This document shows positions 1-12,900 of a DNA stretch of 64,000 nt, piece after piece. The stretch is from Cyprinodon diabolis (taxonomy: Eukaryota > Chordata > Actinopteri > Cyprinodontiformes > Cyprinodontidae). The stretch is from the NCBI GenBank assembly GCA_030533445.1, contig CM060069.1, forward strand, positions 1,209,756-1,273,755. The letters run 5' to 3'. Position 1 is the stretch's first letter. The number at the start of each line of letters is the position of its first letter. A program made the translations under genes and the position numbers. The notes below the pieces were generated by a model. The model searched no databases. It worked only from the letters and a program-made list of their open reading frames with translations, and was not told the origin of the DNA.

Positions 1-125
1 CAGCTGGTTTTCCTTAGAAAACTTTGAATCAGTCTGACTGGATGATCTGGTGAACTGGAAAGTGACCTGAGATGACATGATGTGAATTGGCGCTATAGAA
101 ATAAACTGAATAGAATTGAATTAAA
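1..125 (+). repeat. 3' part of teleost retroposon-like repeat (family R), cut by window edge
   Basis: Begins mid-element with CAGCTGGTTTTCCTTAGA and runs to the AATTGAATT-type tail. The same sequence recurs at 3135-3700 (-), 9500-9737 (-), 21984-22245 (+) and 33577-34116 (+). I do not assign a named family. Confidence 0.75.
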
Positions 126-810
126 TTTAGTTCAGACAGGTTTGATGATCTATTCTTTGTCTAAACCAGTTTTTATACGGTTTTGGAAATAGCTCTAGGT
201 CAGCCGGGTTTACTAAAGTCATCAACATTTTCACATGCGTTCAACACACCTGGCTAAAGATCATCAGCAGGACCTACTGGGCCACTTTTAACACATTGAT
301 CTAAAGGATATAGTTTAAGGATGAAGGGGTTTGCAGGAAAACAGTTGCTATAGAAGAAAAGCTTCCTTAAAAAATCCATCAAACAGATGAGGACCAAAAC
401 CTGACTGAATAAGTCCAACAAAAATGTTACTTTTATTACATTCAATTGTTTTTATTAAAAAAAGATCTGTTGAAGCAGCAGGAGAAAAACAGCACATGAT
501 CTAAATTTATTAGAAAAAAATTAATAACACAGGGTATAATGTTCACCCTCAGATTAACTGAAATAAAACATTTCTGTTTTAGTTCTATTATCATTAACAC
601 ATGTAAAAGAAAAGCACAGTTATAAACAGTAGAAAGCGGTGTAACGTTATAGCATAAAACACTTCAAATAATTATAAATCTGTCACTTCAGAAAGTTGAG
701 TAAACATGCAGAACATGTAGTTAATCTGTCCCAGCATTGAACTAACGGAGGCTGAATGAAGCCAACCGGCCGCGGTGCATCCTGGAACCTGGAGTTCACT
801 CAGCCTGTAA

Positions 811-978
811 ACGCCCCTGACGTCGCCAGGGGGAACTACATATCCCAGTGAGCACTGCGCGAAGGAGCGTGACGTGCGCATGGAAGTCCACTATGGCAGT
901 GTTGTTTAGCAGTGTTTGACGGGCAGCTGGGCTCTGAAACCATCTCCGACCGACGGGATCCTCCGGCCGCCGCTAAAG
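811..978 (+). promoter_or_regulatory. GC-rich dennd1a core promoter and 5' UTR region
   Basis: TGACGTCG at 818 and TGACGTGC at 870 resemble cAMP-response elements. AACTACATATCCCAGTGAGC from about 835 resembles the ZNF143/THAP11 box (ACTACAATTCCCAG). There is no clear TATA box. The segment up to about 1130 is visibly CpG-rich against AT-rich flanks, as expected of a dispersed vertebrate promoter. The start site is not determined. Confidence 0.55.
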
Positions 979-995
979 ATGAGCTCCAGGATCAA
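979..995 (+). CDS. dennd1a: dennd1a coding exon 1 (MSSRIK start)
   Basis: ATG at 979 encodes MSSRI plus two bases of Lys. The donor is GTAAGG at 996. It lies at the edge of the GC-rich promoter segment, and the encoded N-terminus matches the DENND1 family start. The lysine codon is completed by the first base of exon 2, 10 kb downstream. Confidence 0.8.
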
Positions 996-3900
996 GTAAG
1001 GAGGTTTTCCCGCCGCCGTTAGCGGGCTGCTGCTGTTAGCTTTGCTCCGGCTGTCACTGAGCGGCAGAAGGCCCAGACTTGTTGCGACAGTGGCTGAAGT
1101 CCTGGTTCCTCTGCCCGCTGACCACAGAGCAATACCCCGGCTGTTAAAGCAGGTAGACCCTGATATGATCCAGAAGCTGCTGCTGGGGTTTAACCTGCAG
1201 GAACACTGACAGCGAGCTGCACCTCATTCCTAGGATACAGTTGTTATGGTAACTGGATCAGATGCTGCTCCTGAACAGGATGCTAGTTTCTAGAATTGAA
1301 ATAAAACAAACATGTTCCTGCTAGAAATGTGAAGGTTTAAAGGTGTTAATGATGCTTCTGTAGAACAGGTGGGGAACTGATGCACCTGTAGTTCCTGATG
1401 GCTTACAGTTATTTAATGCTGTCCAACAATAGAAACAACTTATAAAATAAACTGTTTATAATTAAAGATGGACCTTTAATGCTCTAAATCATCAGCAACA
1501 TTAATGAAAACATTCCATATATATAAAAATCGATTAGTAATGGCAGATAGAGATGACAGCAGCGATATATTGGGCATTCCTAGTATGTCCACAATGTCTA
1601 CAGTCATGGCCAAAAGTAGAGAATCACACAAATACTATAATTATACCTGATCTGCTGCCCTCTGGTTTTCATGTGTGTCAGATGTTGTCATCACATCCAG
1701 AAATACAATTTCACTCATATTCTGAGTAACCAAAGCTTTTAATGACAGAATGAGTTATTGCAGCAAGTCAATATTTGCAGGGTTGACCCCTCTTCTTCAG
1801 GACATTTCTCCCTGGCTGCTCTCAATCAACTTCTGGAGCAAATCCTGACTGATAGCGTCCATTCTGCTCAATCAATGCTCGCATTTGGTCAGAATTCTGT
1901 TGATGATTGACCACAAGTTTTCAGTGGGATTAAGATGAGGGGAGTTTCCAGGCCATGGACCCAACATCTCTCTGTTTTGTTCCCTGAGCCAGTTAGATAT
2001 CAGCTTTGCTTTATGGCGAGGTGCTCCATCATGCTGGAAAAGGCATCGTTCATCACCAAACTGCTCTGGGACGGTTGGGAGAAGTTGCTCTCGGAGGACA
2101 TTCTGGTTCCATTCTTTATTCACGGCTGTGTTTTTAGGTCAGACTGTGAGAGAGCCCCCTCCCTTGGCTGAGAAGCAACCCCACACATGAATGGTTTCAG
2201 GATGCTTTACAGTCGGCAGGAGACCAGACTGGTGGTAGCGCTCACCTGGTCTTCTCCCAACCAGCTGTTTTCCAGATGTCCCAAACAATGGGAAAGGGGA
2301 TTGATGAGAGAAAATAACTTTCCCCCAGTCCTCAGCAGTCCACTCCCTGGACCTTTAGCAGGATACCAGTCTGTCCCTGATGGTTTTCCTGGAGAGAAGT
2401 GGCTTCTTTGCTGCCCTCCTTCAGACCAGGCCTTGCTCCAAGAGTCTCCGCCTCACAGTGCAGATGCACTCACACCTGCCTGCTGCCATTCCTGAGCAAG
2501 CTCTGCACCGCTGGTAGCCCCATCCCGCAGCTGAAACACTTTTCAGAGACGGTCCTGGCACTCGCTGGTCTTTCTTGGCGCCCTGGAGCCTTTTTGGCAG
2601 CAATGGAACCTCTCCTTGAAGTTCTTGATGATGCCATAGATTGCTGACTGAGGTGCAATCTCTCTAGCTGCCATTCTCTTTCCTGTTCGGCCATCTTTGT
2701 GCAGTGCAATGATGACTGCAGGTGTTTCTTTAGAGATAACCATGGTTCCCAGCAGAGAACCAATGATGCCGAGCAGCAGCCTCTGTTTAAAGTGTCCAGT
2801 GGCGTCATTCTGACTGAATCCTGACAGACTGATCTGCAGCCCTGTCCTCATCACCACCCACACCTGTTAATGGACCAATCACTGAAGCCATGGTAGCTGC
2901 TCCTTTAAGGCAGGGCTGCAGTGACCATGAAATGTGTTTTGGGGATAAAGTTTATTTTCTAGGCAAATATTGACTTTGCAATTAATTGCTGTTACGCTGA
3001 TCACTCTTTAGAACATTCTGGAGGATATGCAGATTACAGTTATAAAAACTGAAGCAGTAGACTTTGGAAATATTAACATTTGAATCATTCTCAAAACTTT
3101 TGGCCATGACTGTAATGGAGAAAGATTAGTCATCCATTCACCATTCTATTCAGTGTATTTCTATAGCTCCAATTCACATCATGTCATCTCAGGTCACTTT
3201 CCAGTTCACCAGATCATCCAGTCAGATTGATTCAAAATTTTCTATCTAAGGAAAACCAGCTGATTGCATCGACTCATTGACTCAAATACAATCCCTCACA
3301 CTAAGCATGCCTGTAGCGACAGTGGAGAGGAAAAACTCCCTTTGAACAGGAAGAAACCTCCAGCAGAACCAGGCTCAGTGTGAGCGGCCATCTGCTGAGG
3401 CCCACTGGGGTTCAAGGAGACAGAAGCAGGCATAGAAAAAGAAGCATAGATACAAAAGGCAACTGTCAACCAGCTCCACAGGCGGCCCCGTCCAGGAAAC
3501 ACACAGCCAGGCAGACGAGCTCCGAGCCAGCTCCCATGTCAGAGGATGAAGAGAGCACATCCAGTTAGTCACAGTCAGAGAAACAGGACTACACTGGAAA
3601 ACAGGCCAAGCTCCAACATCTAGAAACAAAGGTGTTGATGGCAGCAGCACAGCTGATATTTCTCTCCAGGATGGAGTCACAGCCAAACAGGAACAGACCA
3701 GATGAAGCTACTATGAGAAAAAGCAGAGAGAGCAGAACGTTAGAGATTGAACTAACAGATTCTGCAGAGTGGGAGAATAGAGATAGAATGAAGCAGAATG
3801 ATGAAAAAGGGGTCCCTATGTCCTCCAGCAGTCTAAGCCTATAGCAGCAGAACTATAGAGATAGCTCATCCATCCATCCATCCATCCATCCATCCATCCA

Positions 3901-6900
3901 TCCTCCATCCATCCATCATCCATCCATCCTCCATCCATCCATCCATCCATCCATCCATCCATCCATCATCCATCCATCCATCCATCCATCCTCCATCATC
4001 CATCCATCCATCATCCATCCATCCATCCATCATCCATCCATCCATCCATCCTCCATCATCCATCCACCCATCCTCCATCCATCCATCCATCCATCCATCC
4101 ATCCATCCATCCATCCATCCATCCAAAGGTTCAAAGACTGGTTGGATTGTTTTCCTTTGATCTCTATCAGTGATTATTTTTCTCCCTCACAAGCAGCAGA
4201 ATCTAATGTAGAGTTTGGTTCCAAGCAGATCTTTGGCAGATAGATTCTGGGTATTGAAGGTGTTATTTACAATCACTGATTCGCTGATGTCCTTCAGGCA
4301 TAACGTCATAGCTGCTGTCATCAGAGTGGCGCCAAGGCAAGGCAAGGCAAGGCAAGGCAAATTTATTTGTATAGCACAATTCAATGCAAAGTGTTTTACA
4401 TGATTAAAATATAGGAAAATAAAACAGAATCAAAGCAAGTAAGAAAAAAATAAAAATGAAAAATGCAGAAACAAAAAAAGAATATTAAAAACAGTTGGAC
4501 TAAAGAAAATATGTTTTAGTTAAACTGTTTAACTAGAACAGTGGAAGGCAATCCTAAACAAATGTGTTTTTAGTCTTGATTTAAAGGAACTCAGGCTTTC
4601 CGCACTTTTACAGTTTTCTGGAAGTTTGTTCCAGATAATTGGAGCATAGGAACTAAATGCTGCTTCTCCATGTTTAGTTCTGGTTCTAGGTCTGCAGAGC
4701 AGGCTGGAGCCAGAAGACCTGAGTGGTCTGGAGGGTTGATGCACTGAGAGCAAGTCTGTGATGGATTTAGGTGTTTAGCCATTCAGAGACTGGCAGCTAT
4801 GAGGCATTGAGACATGGTCTCTGTCCTGACTCAGGAAGGAGGAGCTCACATTGTCCTGCTGCTCCTGCAGCTCCCTGACCCCCCTGCTCTGTCCCTGCTT
4901 CGCGGTGTCTTCTCTGAGCTCTCTCTTCATTTCACCAGAACTCAAACAATGGATCTGGTCAGCTGGTCTCTCAATGCAACTGATCATATTTTCTCAACTG
5001 GAAGTCAGGGAAGGGGGATCCGTCCTGTCCTGGCGGGACATACTTCATGGGATATACCATGGAAATATCCCATGAAGCCGCTGCAGACGGTCTAACGTGG
5101 CTGAATTGGAACAGTAGTAGTGCTCTGGCCTTTTCCTGGGCTTCAGCGTCGACATTTTGATCTGATTTTATCTTAGACTGAAATGATCTTTGGTTTCATT
5201 TCTAGGATCTTGCTAAAAGTTTATTCCCAGCGCGGGTCTGAGTGTCCTTTGTTTCTGGAAAGTTGCCTGATGATTAACTGGTTTTATTCTGTCACTGAGT
5301 CGCCTCTCTGTGTTGCAGTCTCCAGTGTGGAGTCTCTGGGGTTGGAGGTGGACTCGTGGCCTGGCACCCGTGTCAGAACACACTGACTGATGGAGCCTGT
5401 AGAGGAAAGCTCATTTGACGGGCACATAGGAAAGAAAAAGAGACATTAAACTTTTACATTTATCCAGCGCACCTGGAAGATTTGGTCCTAATGCAATCAC
5501 TTCATTCTGCGTTAGTGTTTGTTTGGAGGAGAAGTAAAATGACTGTTTTGTAGCAGCGCCTGTTTAAACCTGAGAGGATGAGTTAAAGAGATTAGGGTGA
5601 TTGCACAGAGGTCTACAGACATCTAAACCTGAAGCTCATCACCGGAGATCAACCTGCCTGTGAAAACATGCAGAACTCTTCTCCAACATAATAAGAAAAC
5701 CTCTGAAGGCTTCATTCCGTTTATCAGCAAGCTGCATATATTTGTTAAATATCTGTTTTATTTCAGAATCTGCTTTTCCTGTGTTTCATTAAGTTACCTG
5801 AGGATAAAATCCAGCTAAATGTTCAGGCTCTCTTCTTTAACACCCAGGAGGACAGGCTTCTGCTTACGTCTGTTTAAATAGTAAAACGTTACTTTTTATT
5901 TGACCAGCAATTAGATGAAAGTAATTTTTATGCAATGGTTGATCTGGACTCCATGAATCTTTTCTAGTTCATAGGGAAAAAAATAAAAATCCTAATTTAA
6001 GGCTAAGGGCACCACCCTCATTTGGACTTTAGACATCCTCGTTCCAGCAGGGGCCCTGTGCGTCTGGTTCCTAGGAACCGCACGCTCTCTGGCCCCATGG
6101 TGGCCCAGCAGAGACCCGCCTTCCTATGGCAACTCTAGAAGGACAACCTTCCACAGGACCGTCACAGCCTGGCCTTTCCTTTAAAGGAGAAGTCTGGTCA
6201 GCAAGGAATGATGGATGGATCATTAATATACCTGTTAAAGATGGGCTCTGTGTTTACACCTTGATGCTCTTTCTCTCCGATTCTTCCTGAAAAGAAATCA
6301 CTCAGAACAGACACTTTAAATATCACTTCATAACTTTTATGTATTGAATAACCAGGAGACATGACAACAGATTCTGATAGAAATTAGAATCTTACTCAGA
6401 TCAGAGAAGTTGCTTAAAGTTACAGAAGGCAGCTGCTCACCTCCAGGTTCACCTCTCAGAAAGTGGCCCCGATTAACAGTAAAAGGCATTTTATACATAT
6501 ACAGTCTGCCACATCATGACATCATCACACGTTAACAGATGAGTAGATATCATGGCTGCAGCCGTATCAAAATATTACACTTTGTTCTTAGCCCGAGGAA
6601 GCCTCTCTCATTCCATATTTATACGCACAGAATGAAGATTATAACTGAATATATATATACAGAGGAACTTTCTTGATTAGATTAAAACATCAGTTCTGAC
6701 ACGCAACAGACAGCTAATATTAAGGTGTAATAAACTCGCAGATCTTCAATGATAATTATCCTAACATGCCTAAAACATAACGTTTGCAGTGATTTAATGA
6801 ATTTGGTTGCAATCTCTGAGTCTGGGAGCGGCCATTTTTGCCCAAATCTAGTAGCCCCTCCCTCCTGCCATCTTCCAGCAGTGACGTCACGGTGCGGTAA

Positions 6901-9900
6901 GCCTAGCGCCATTCTCCCCGCTTTACAAGCTAAATCAATGGGAACTACTAGACACATCTGCAATCAACAACAATTATTGAAGATTTCCAGAGGACTTCAC
7001 CATTGAAATTCACCAGAGCTATAGTGAAACTGACAATGCCCACGTGCATGGCAGCTGGATGCTGGAATACATCGGGTAAAAGTGGAAAAAAGAGTTATTC
7101 CACCTTTCTGATTCCTGATCCTCCACGGACGGGTTGGTCGTTGGATCGCCAACTTGAAGAGGGAGGATTTGCCATCGAACTTCTGGCCAGAGAAAAAACC
7201 CGTAATATGTAGCCAACATTTGGAAGAAGAATGTTTTCAAGATGACTTGGATAATAGCGCGTTGTGACAAACACCAGATACAGCACTGGGACTTGATCAA
7301 CAGCCGATACCGCACCGTGACGTCACTAACCAGTAGGTGGCAGTAGTGTTCTATGACAAACATGGATGCCTCCAGTAAAGCACATTCACATGAAAATGAC
7401 TCTGAATTAAAAACACTGATCATTTATTGAACAGGATGGAATCATTTCAGATTTAAAGAACTTTCAGAAGTTTGGATTCTGAATATGAGCGACTTTTCCT
7501 TTAAGCGATGAACCTGGGACTGCGGTGCACACGCTGCTGTTTCTGGGACCTTCTTACTGTGAAATATACAGGATTTTAATTGGAGTATAGAGAAAAGATG
7601 GATGAATGGAAAATATTACGTTTTGAGGGGTTTTGCTTTTTTTTTTTAAACTCTGGATTTCAATTCAGAAGAAAAAAAATTTGATTGATCCTGAAGAGAA
7701 ATGAGGCTGTTGGCTGTAGCAGCCTTTCTTACCCTGTAGTTCATCAGCCAGCCTGGATCAGCCAGCTGAGCCTTCAGTCTGTCTGTCAGGTAGTCTTTGA
7801 TCCAGGTGGTTGTTGATGCCTCCACCTGAGTCTGCTGGAGTTTCTCTCTAAGTCAGTCAGGCTCAATCTGAAGAAATCAAAGTCCACGATCCTCACAGTG
7901 CTGCCTGCCTTGGCTAAATGACAGTGGGTTGGTTGAAGCAGGTGGATGATGACATCATCAGCTCCATCTCCATGGCGATAAGCAAACTGCAGGGGGTCCT
8001 GATAGCTGCTGGTCTGCTTGCTGAGGTGAACCAGCAGAAGTCTCTCTAGGACCTTCATGATGTGGTTGTCAGGGCAACAGGTCTATAGTCACTGAGGACC
8101 GCTGGCTGAGGTAAGATGTAGATGTCTGGGGGGCAGTGATTGGCCTCCATGTTCTGAATGCTGGCGTACCATAAAGAATAAATGGTGAACAGTTTAGTTT
8201 GTGCCTTCAAGTCGTTGCCCATAGGAAGACGTTACTGGATATAACCTAACGGAATATCTTCAGAACGGCTCCAAATGACACTAAACTCAGATGGGAGAGT
8301 AGAACATGATGGAATAACGGAAAATCAAGGACCAATGGAAAAAAACGGTGTTCCCCTTTAAGATGTAGAAACCTGCCGGCAGAATATGTTGGCTTTTATT
8401 ATCCTGCTGCCTGCAGTTTGTAGCACAGACCTGAAAAACGCTAACATCTACTTCCAGCCGCCACCAGCAGTAGGGGAAAATCCCCAAGAGGCGAGCGGGC
8501 CTGAGGCAGCTGCTGCTGGGGATTCCCAGTGACAGCGCAGCGCCGGTATGTGGGGGTCTGAGCGGCTCCCACAGAGAAATAATCTTTGAAGGCAGGATGG
8601 TAATCTGGATGAACTGACTGCACAGACCATGTTTTCAGGAGGACTTTCTCACTTCAACATAGATTCTAACTACTTTCTACCCGCTGATCACAGCTAATAT
8701 AGCCGCCATTGTTCCAGGCAGAGAAAGGATAGAGTAGCTCCGCCCACCGCGCATCAGAGCCGCTTTACCACCGCACAGCAAAGATGCTTCAGCTGCGTGT
8801 TTCTGCTGCTCCTGCTGCGTGCGCTCTGAACGTAGCATTAGAGAGGAATCCTTTACATTTGCATAAAACAAGCCCAAAGTTTAGTTTCCTTCTGTTTGAA
8901 CGCTGGGAGTGATGATTAAAATCACCAGTTATTTTTTTGCACGCTAACAATGTTGTTAGGAAAAACAACATTGTGCTGTTGCTATAGAGATATACGAGTC
9001 CTCCATATTTGCATCAAGTCAAAACTGTAGTTTTCTTTAGCAAAGGTGCTGACGAACACTTTGGAAGTGATGCAGAGAGTGAAACGTGTATGAAGTCACC
9101 AGCTATTGCAACAAAAACATTCAGCAATTTTCAAATCAGACGGGTAAACTCTCTGGTTATATAATGGAAACCAACTGCCAGCAGATACCAGCAGTATCTG
9201 GGCTGCAGTGACAGATCTCCACAGTTACATGTCCTGGATGATGTCATCTGTTGTTCACTAACACTGCTAACACACCTGGTTCCCAGACCAAACTGTGATA
9301 CTGTTGGTGAGGAGGCTCTCCATGGTGCTGCGGTGGAAGTTGGTGACCATCTCTGAGGACAGATGGTTGTTCCTCATGAAGAAGAGCCACTGGTGGACCT
9401 TCATGAAGCAGCTGGTGGTCCAGGTCATTGACTTCTAGGACCTTAAAGCTGTCCACACACTCCACCACTGTCCCCTGGATGTGGATGGGTGCCTACTTCA
9501 ATTCAATTCTATTCAGTGTATTTCTATAGCTCCAATTCACATCATGTCATCTCAGGTCACTTTCCAGTTCACCAGATCATCCAGTCAGATTGATTCAAAG
9601 TTTTCTATCTAAGGAAAACCAGCTGATTGCATCGACTCATTGACTCTTCAGCAATCCCTCACACTAAGCATGCTTGTAGTGACAGTGGAGAGGAAAAACT
9701 CCTTTGAACAGGAAGAAACCTCCAGCAGAACCAGGCTAATGAGGAGAAGTATGCTGTTCTTGCTTTACAAAGGGTCCTCTTATACAGCAATAAACAATTT
9801 TTCCAGACTAGGAAGGATTCCCACAGGTATGCTGGCTGCAACTCTCTCTGAGTGGCAGCAAACCCACTTTAAGAGTATTAGCGCCTCCATAAGGGCAGGA

Positions 9901-12900
9901 GTGGGAAAGTCAGCACCTTGCTTTGGTTCAGTGTTGTATGACTTAGAACAACTTTATGTGGTTTTGTAGACACAGAGGGTGTACTAAACCAAATGTCGAT
10001 ACATACAGCTTTACGACAGTGAATGAGCAGCAGCTTAGTAGTGAAATGAACATTTTCATTTATAAAGTGCAGCAAAGACACGGTGCAAAAGGCATTGATG
10101 TGGAAGGTTCAAACGCAAAAATAAATAAATATATATTGTGCAAAATGCAGTAGAAACCCTGAGTTCAATTTAATTTGAAGGGATTTGAAGATTCACCATG
10201 TAGTGCACGTATGAGGTTATCAGTGAGATGCAGAGTCTGTCATTTAGAGTTTATCCAACATTCATCAGTGTGATGGCGGTGGGGAAGAAGCTGCTGCAGA
10301 GCCTGCTGGTCCTGCATTGAATTCTGTGAAGCCTCTTCCCAGAGGGCAGCAGGGAGAACAGTCCATGGTGGGGGGCTGAGGGGTCATTGATGATGTCACG
10401 GGCTCGGGACACGCAGCGCTGGGATGAAATGTCTTTAATAGAGGGAAGAGGAGCCCCCATGATCCTCTCTGCTGTTCTCACCTTCTTCCAGTCTGAGGCG
10501 CTGCAGCCTCCACACCACACAGTGAGACAGCTGCTCAGAACGCTCTCTATGGTGCTTCTGGAGAAGGTGGGGAGGATGGGGGGGGCAGAACGCTCTCTAT
10601 GGTGCTTCTGGAGAAGGTGGGGAGGATGGGGGGGGGGGCAGAACGCTCTCTATGGTGCTTCTGGAGAAGGTGGGGAGGATGGGGGGGCAGGTGGGCTCTC
10701 CTCATCCTCCACAGGAAGTCCAAGCGCTTCTGGGCCCTTTGGACCAGTGAGGTGGTGTTTCCAGTCCAGGTGAGGGTGTCTGTGATGAATGTGGTGCTGC
10801 TGACCACCTCTACAGCTGAGCTGTTGATGAGCAGTGGAGCAAACTAAGTGCCTCTGATTCTAACACTGTGTTTTGTTAAAGTGTGATTAAATGTCAGATC
10901 TAATGAATTGTCCAGGCCCAGCTGGAATCGGAGCACAGATTGGGTCCTTTAGGTCGATGGCTCAATCCTTGAACGTCATTAAGGGAATGTCTGATTTTTT
11001 TCATCTTTTATCTCCACTTTGCTCCTTGAAGATTTAGATAATTTATCCTCTTCTGTTCCAGGGAGAGTCCTGAGTCGACCTTTGACGTTTATCTGGAGGT
11101 AGCTAACCCAGGGAAGCATAGCTCTGGTAAGTTCATTGACTCTAAGGTCTGGTTTGTGGCTGTTTTAGGTCAGCGTTCACTTAGACTTTAGAATCTGCCT
11201 TCATGTGAACAACGTTTCACGTTTAGACACATTTAGATGGCAGAAAGATGTCTGATTATTCAAGCTCCTGTCACACCGTGACCATTTAGACCAGCCGACG
11301 GTCTAAATGCCAAAACGCTGGCAAATGTTGGATAAGATTTTATTTCTGTGATGTTTTAATGTGTAATTTGCTCTGTTGTTCTTGTGTACAGTCACTGTGT
11401 TTTGTGTAAAAGCCTAACTGGGGACAGACATTGAGAATTAGCCTTAGCTAAAATGTTGTAGTGTGTGACATGATGCATGAAACGTACTTGTCCCTATCAA
11501 ATAAACGAATAAATAAATAAAAAAAGTTATGAGCATGCAGGAACACACTGGCAGAAAATTTCTCGCCGTATTCCAGCGTCTGCCATCCATGGGCCGCCAG
11601 TTCCAGGTCAGCTATCTGATGGCTGCCATCCGTTCAGTGTCAGTTCCTCATCAGTCGTGGCGTCTAGCTGATCCTAAACCTCTGAGTAACTTCTGCGTAA
11701 CTTATCCCGAACTTCTCTCCAACATATCAGCGTATTTGCCGTGTTCCAGACGAGCGCTGAACGTGTTTCTAACTTCCAGCTGCTGTATAATGGCGTATTG
11801 GCAGCGTGTTGGTATAAAGGGGGTTCACAGGAGGAAACCGTCAGTTCTCCTCCAGACTTCATCCCCATCATAGGGGGAGCCAGAAGGTGAGTGATGGATC
11901 CTCCCTGCGTTCACGCCCACCACCAACACACTTCCTAGAAGACCTGACGCTCAATCTGCTGCCACCAACAACCTGCTTTCTTTATTATTTTGTCGGGTGG
12001 TAAACAGCAGCTAGGTTAATACCGCGATCAAAGACATCTCTTTCTGCAGGCCGGGCGCCTCGCTGCCCCCTCAGGACTCATCATTTCCTGGGCCTTACGC
12101 TGCCGTGCGTCATGCAGAAGTTAGGCTGTCGTTGGACAGAAGTTCTGGACTCGTTATGAATCCTCTATGTTTATGCCCACAATACAAAGAATCCATAGAA
12201 AGTTCAGCGTCTGCCAGAGTTTAGGAGATTCTGGGACGTCAGGCAGGCGCTGGATAAACTGGCAGGAAGTGACAGGGGCCTCGGGGGTGGAGGATCCAGG
12301 AAATAAAAACCTGCCTAGTTTACTCATCCTGCTCACTGAGCCGTGCAGCTGAATATTCATTATTTCAAACTAATCTTTGTACAAACCTTTTGCTTTTCTG
12401 GACCTGATTTTCTCTGGTTGGACTGTGAGTTGGGAGCTTGAAGGAAACATCTAATCATACAGTAGTCATTCCAATCATACAAACTGCCACAGTATTTGTT
12501 TTGTTTTGTCCAACAGGAATAAAGCAGCTAAAGCAGCAATCATTATTTAAACCATTGCTGATCCTTGAGTTAGATAAAAGTTTAATTCTGCAGTCCTCAT
12601 CAGGCTGCTGTAGCCTGGAGGAGACCCCGCACGGTAGCTGCTGCCTAATGAATGAGGGAAAACGCCATGGAGCGTTTTATAGCGATAGCTGGTCTCTGAG
12701 AAGCAGCCTTTAGCTGCTGCATGGCTGATTTCCGGCACTGAGCAGAGCTGGTCGCCTGTTTCTGAGAATTCCTTCCTGTTGAGCTCATTTTGCTTTCATC
12801 ATTTCCTGTTGACTCTTAGATCCCCGCTCCCTTCTTGTTCATGCTGTTTATCAAAGCTGAAACTAGCAAACGGCTAAATGCTTATTGATAATAATTCTGC

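Noticed and set aside
3866..4126. MDGW repeat frame
   Set aside because: Translation of the (ATCC)n microsatellite.
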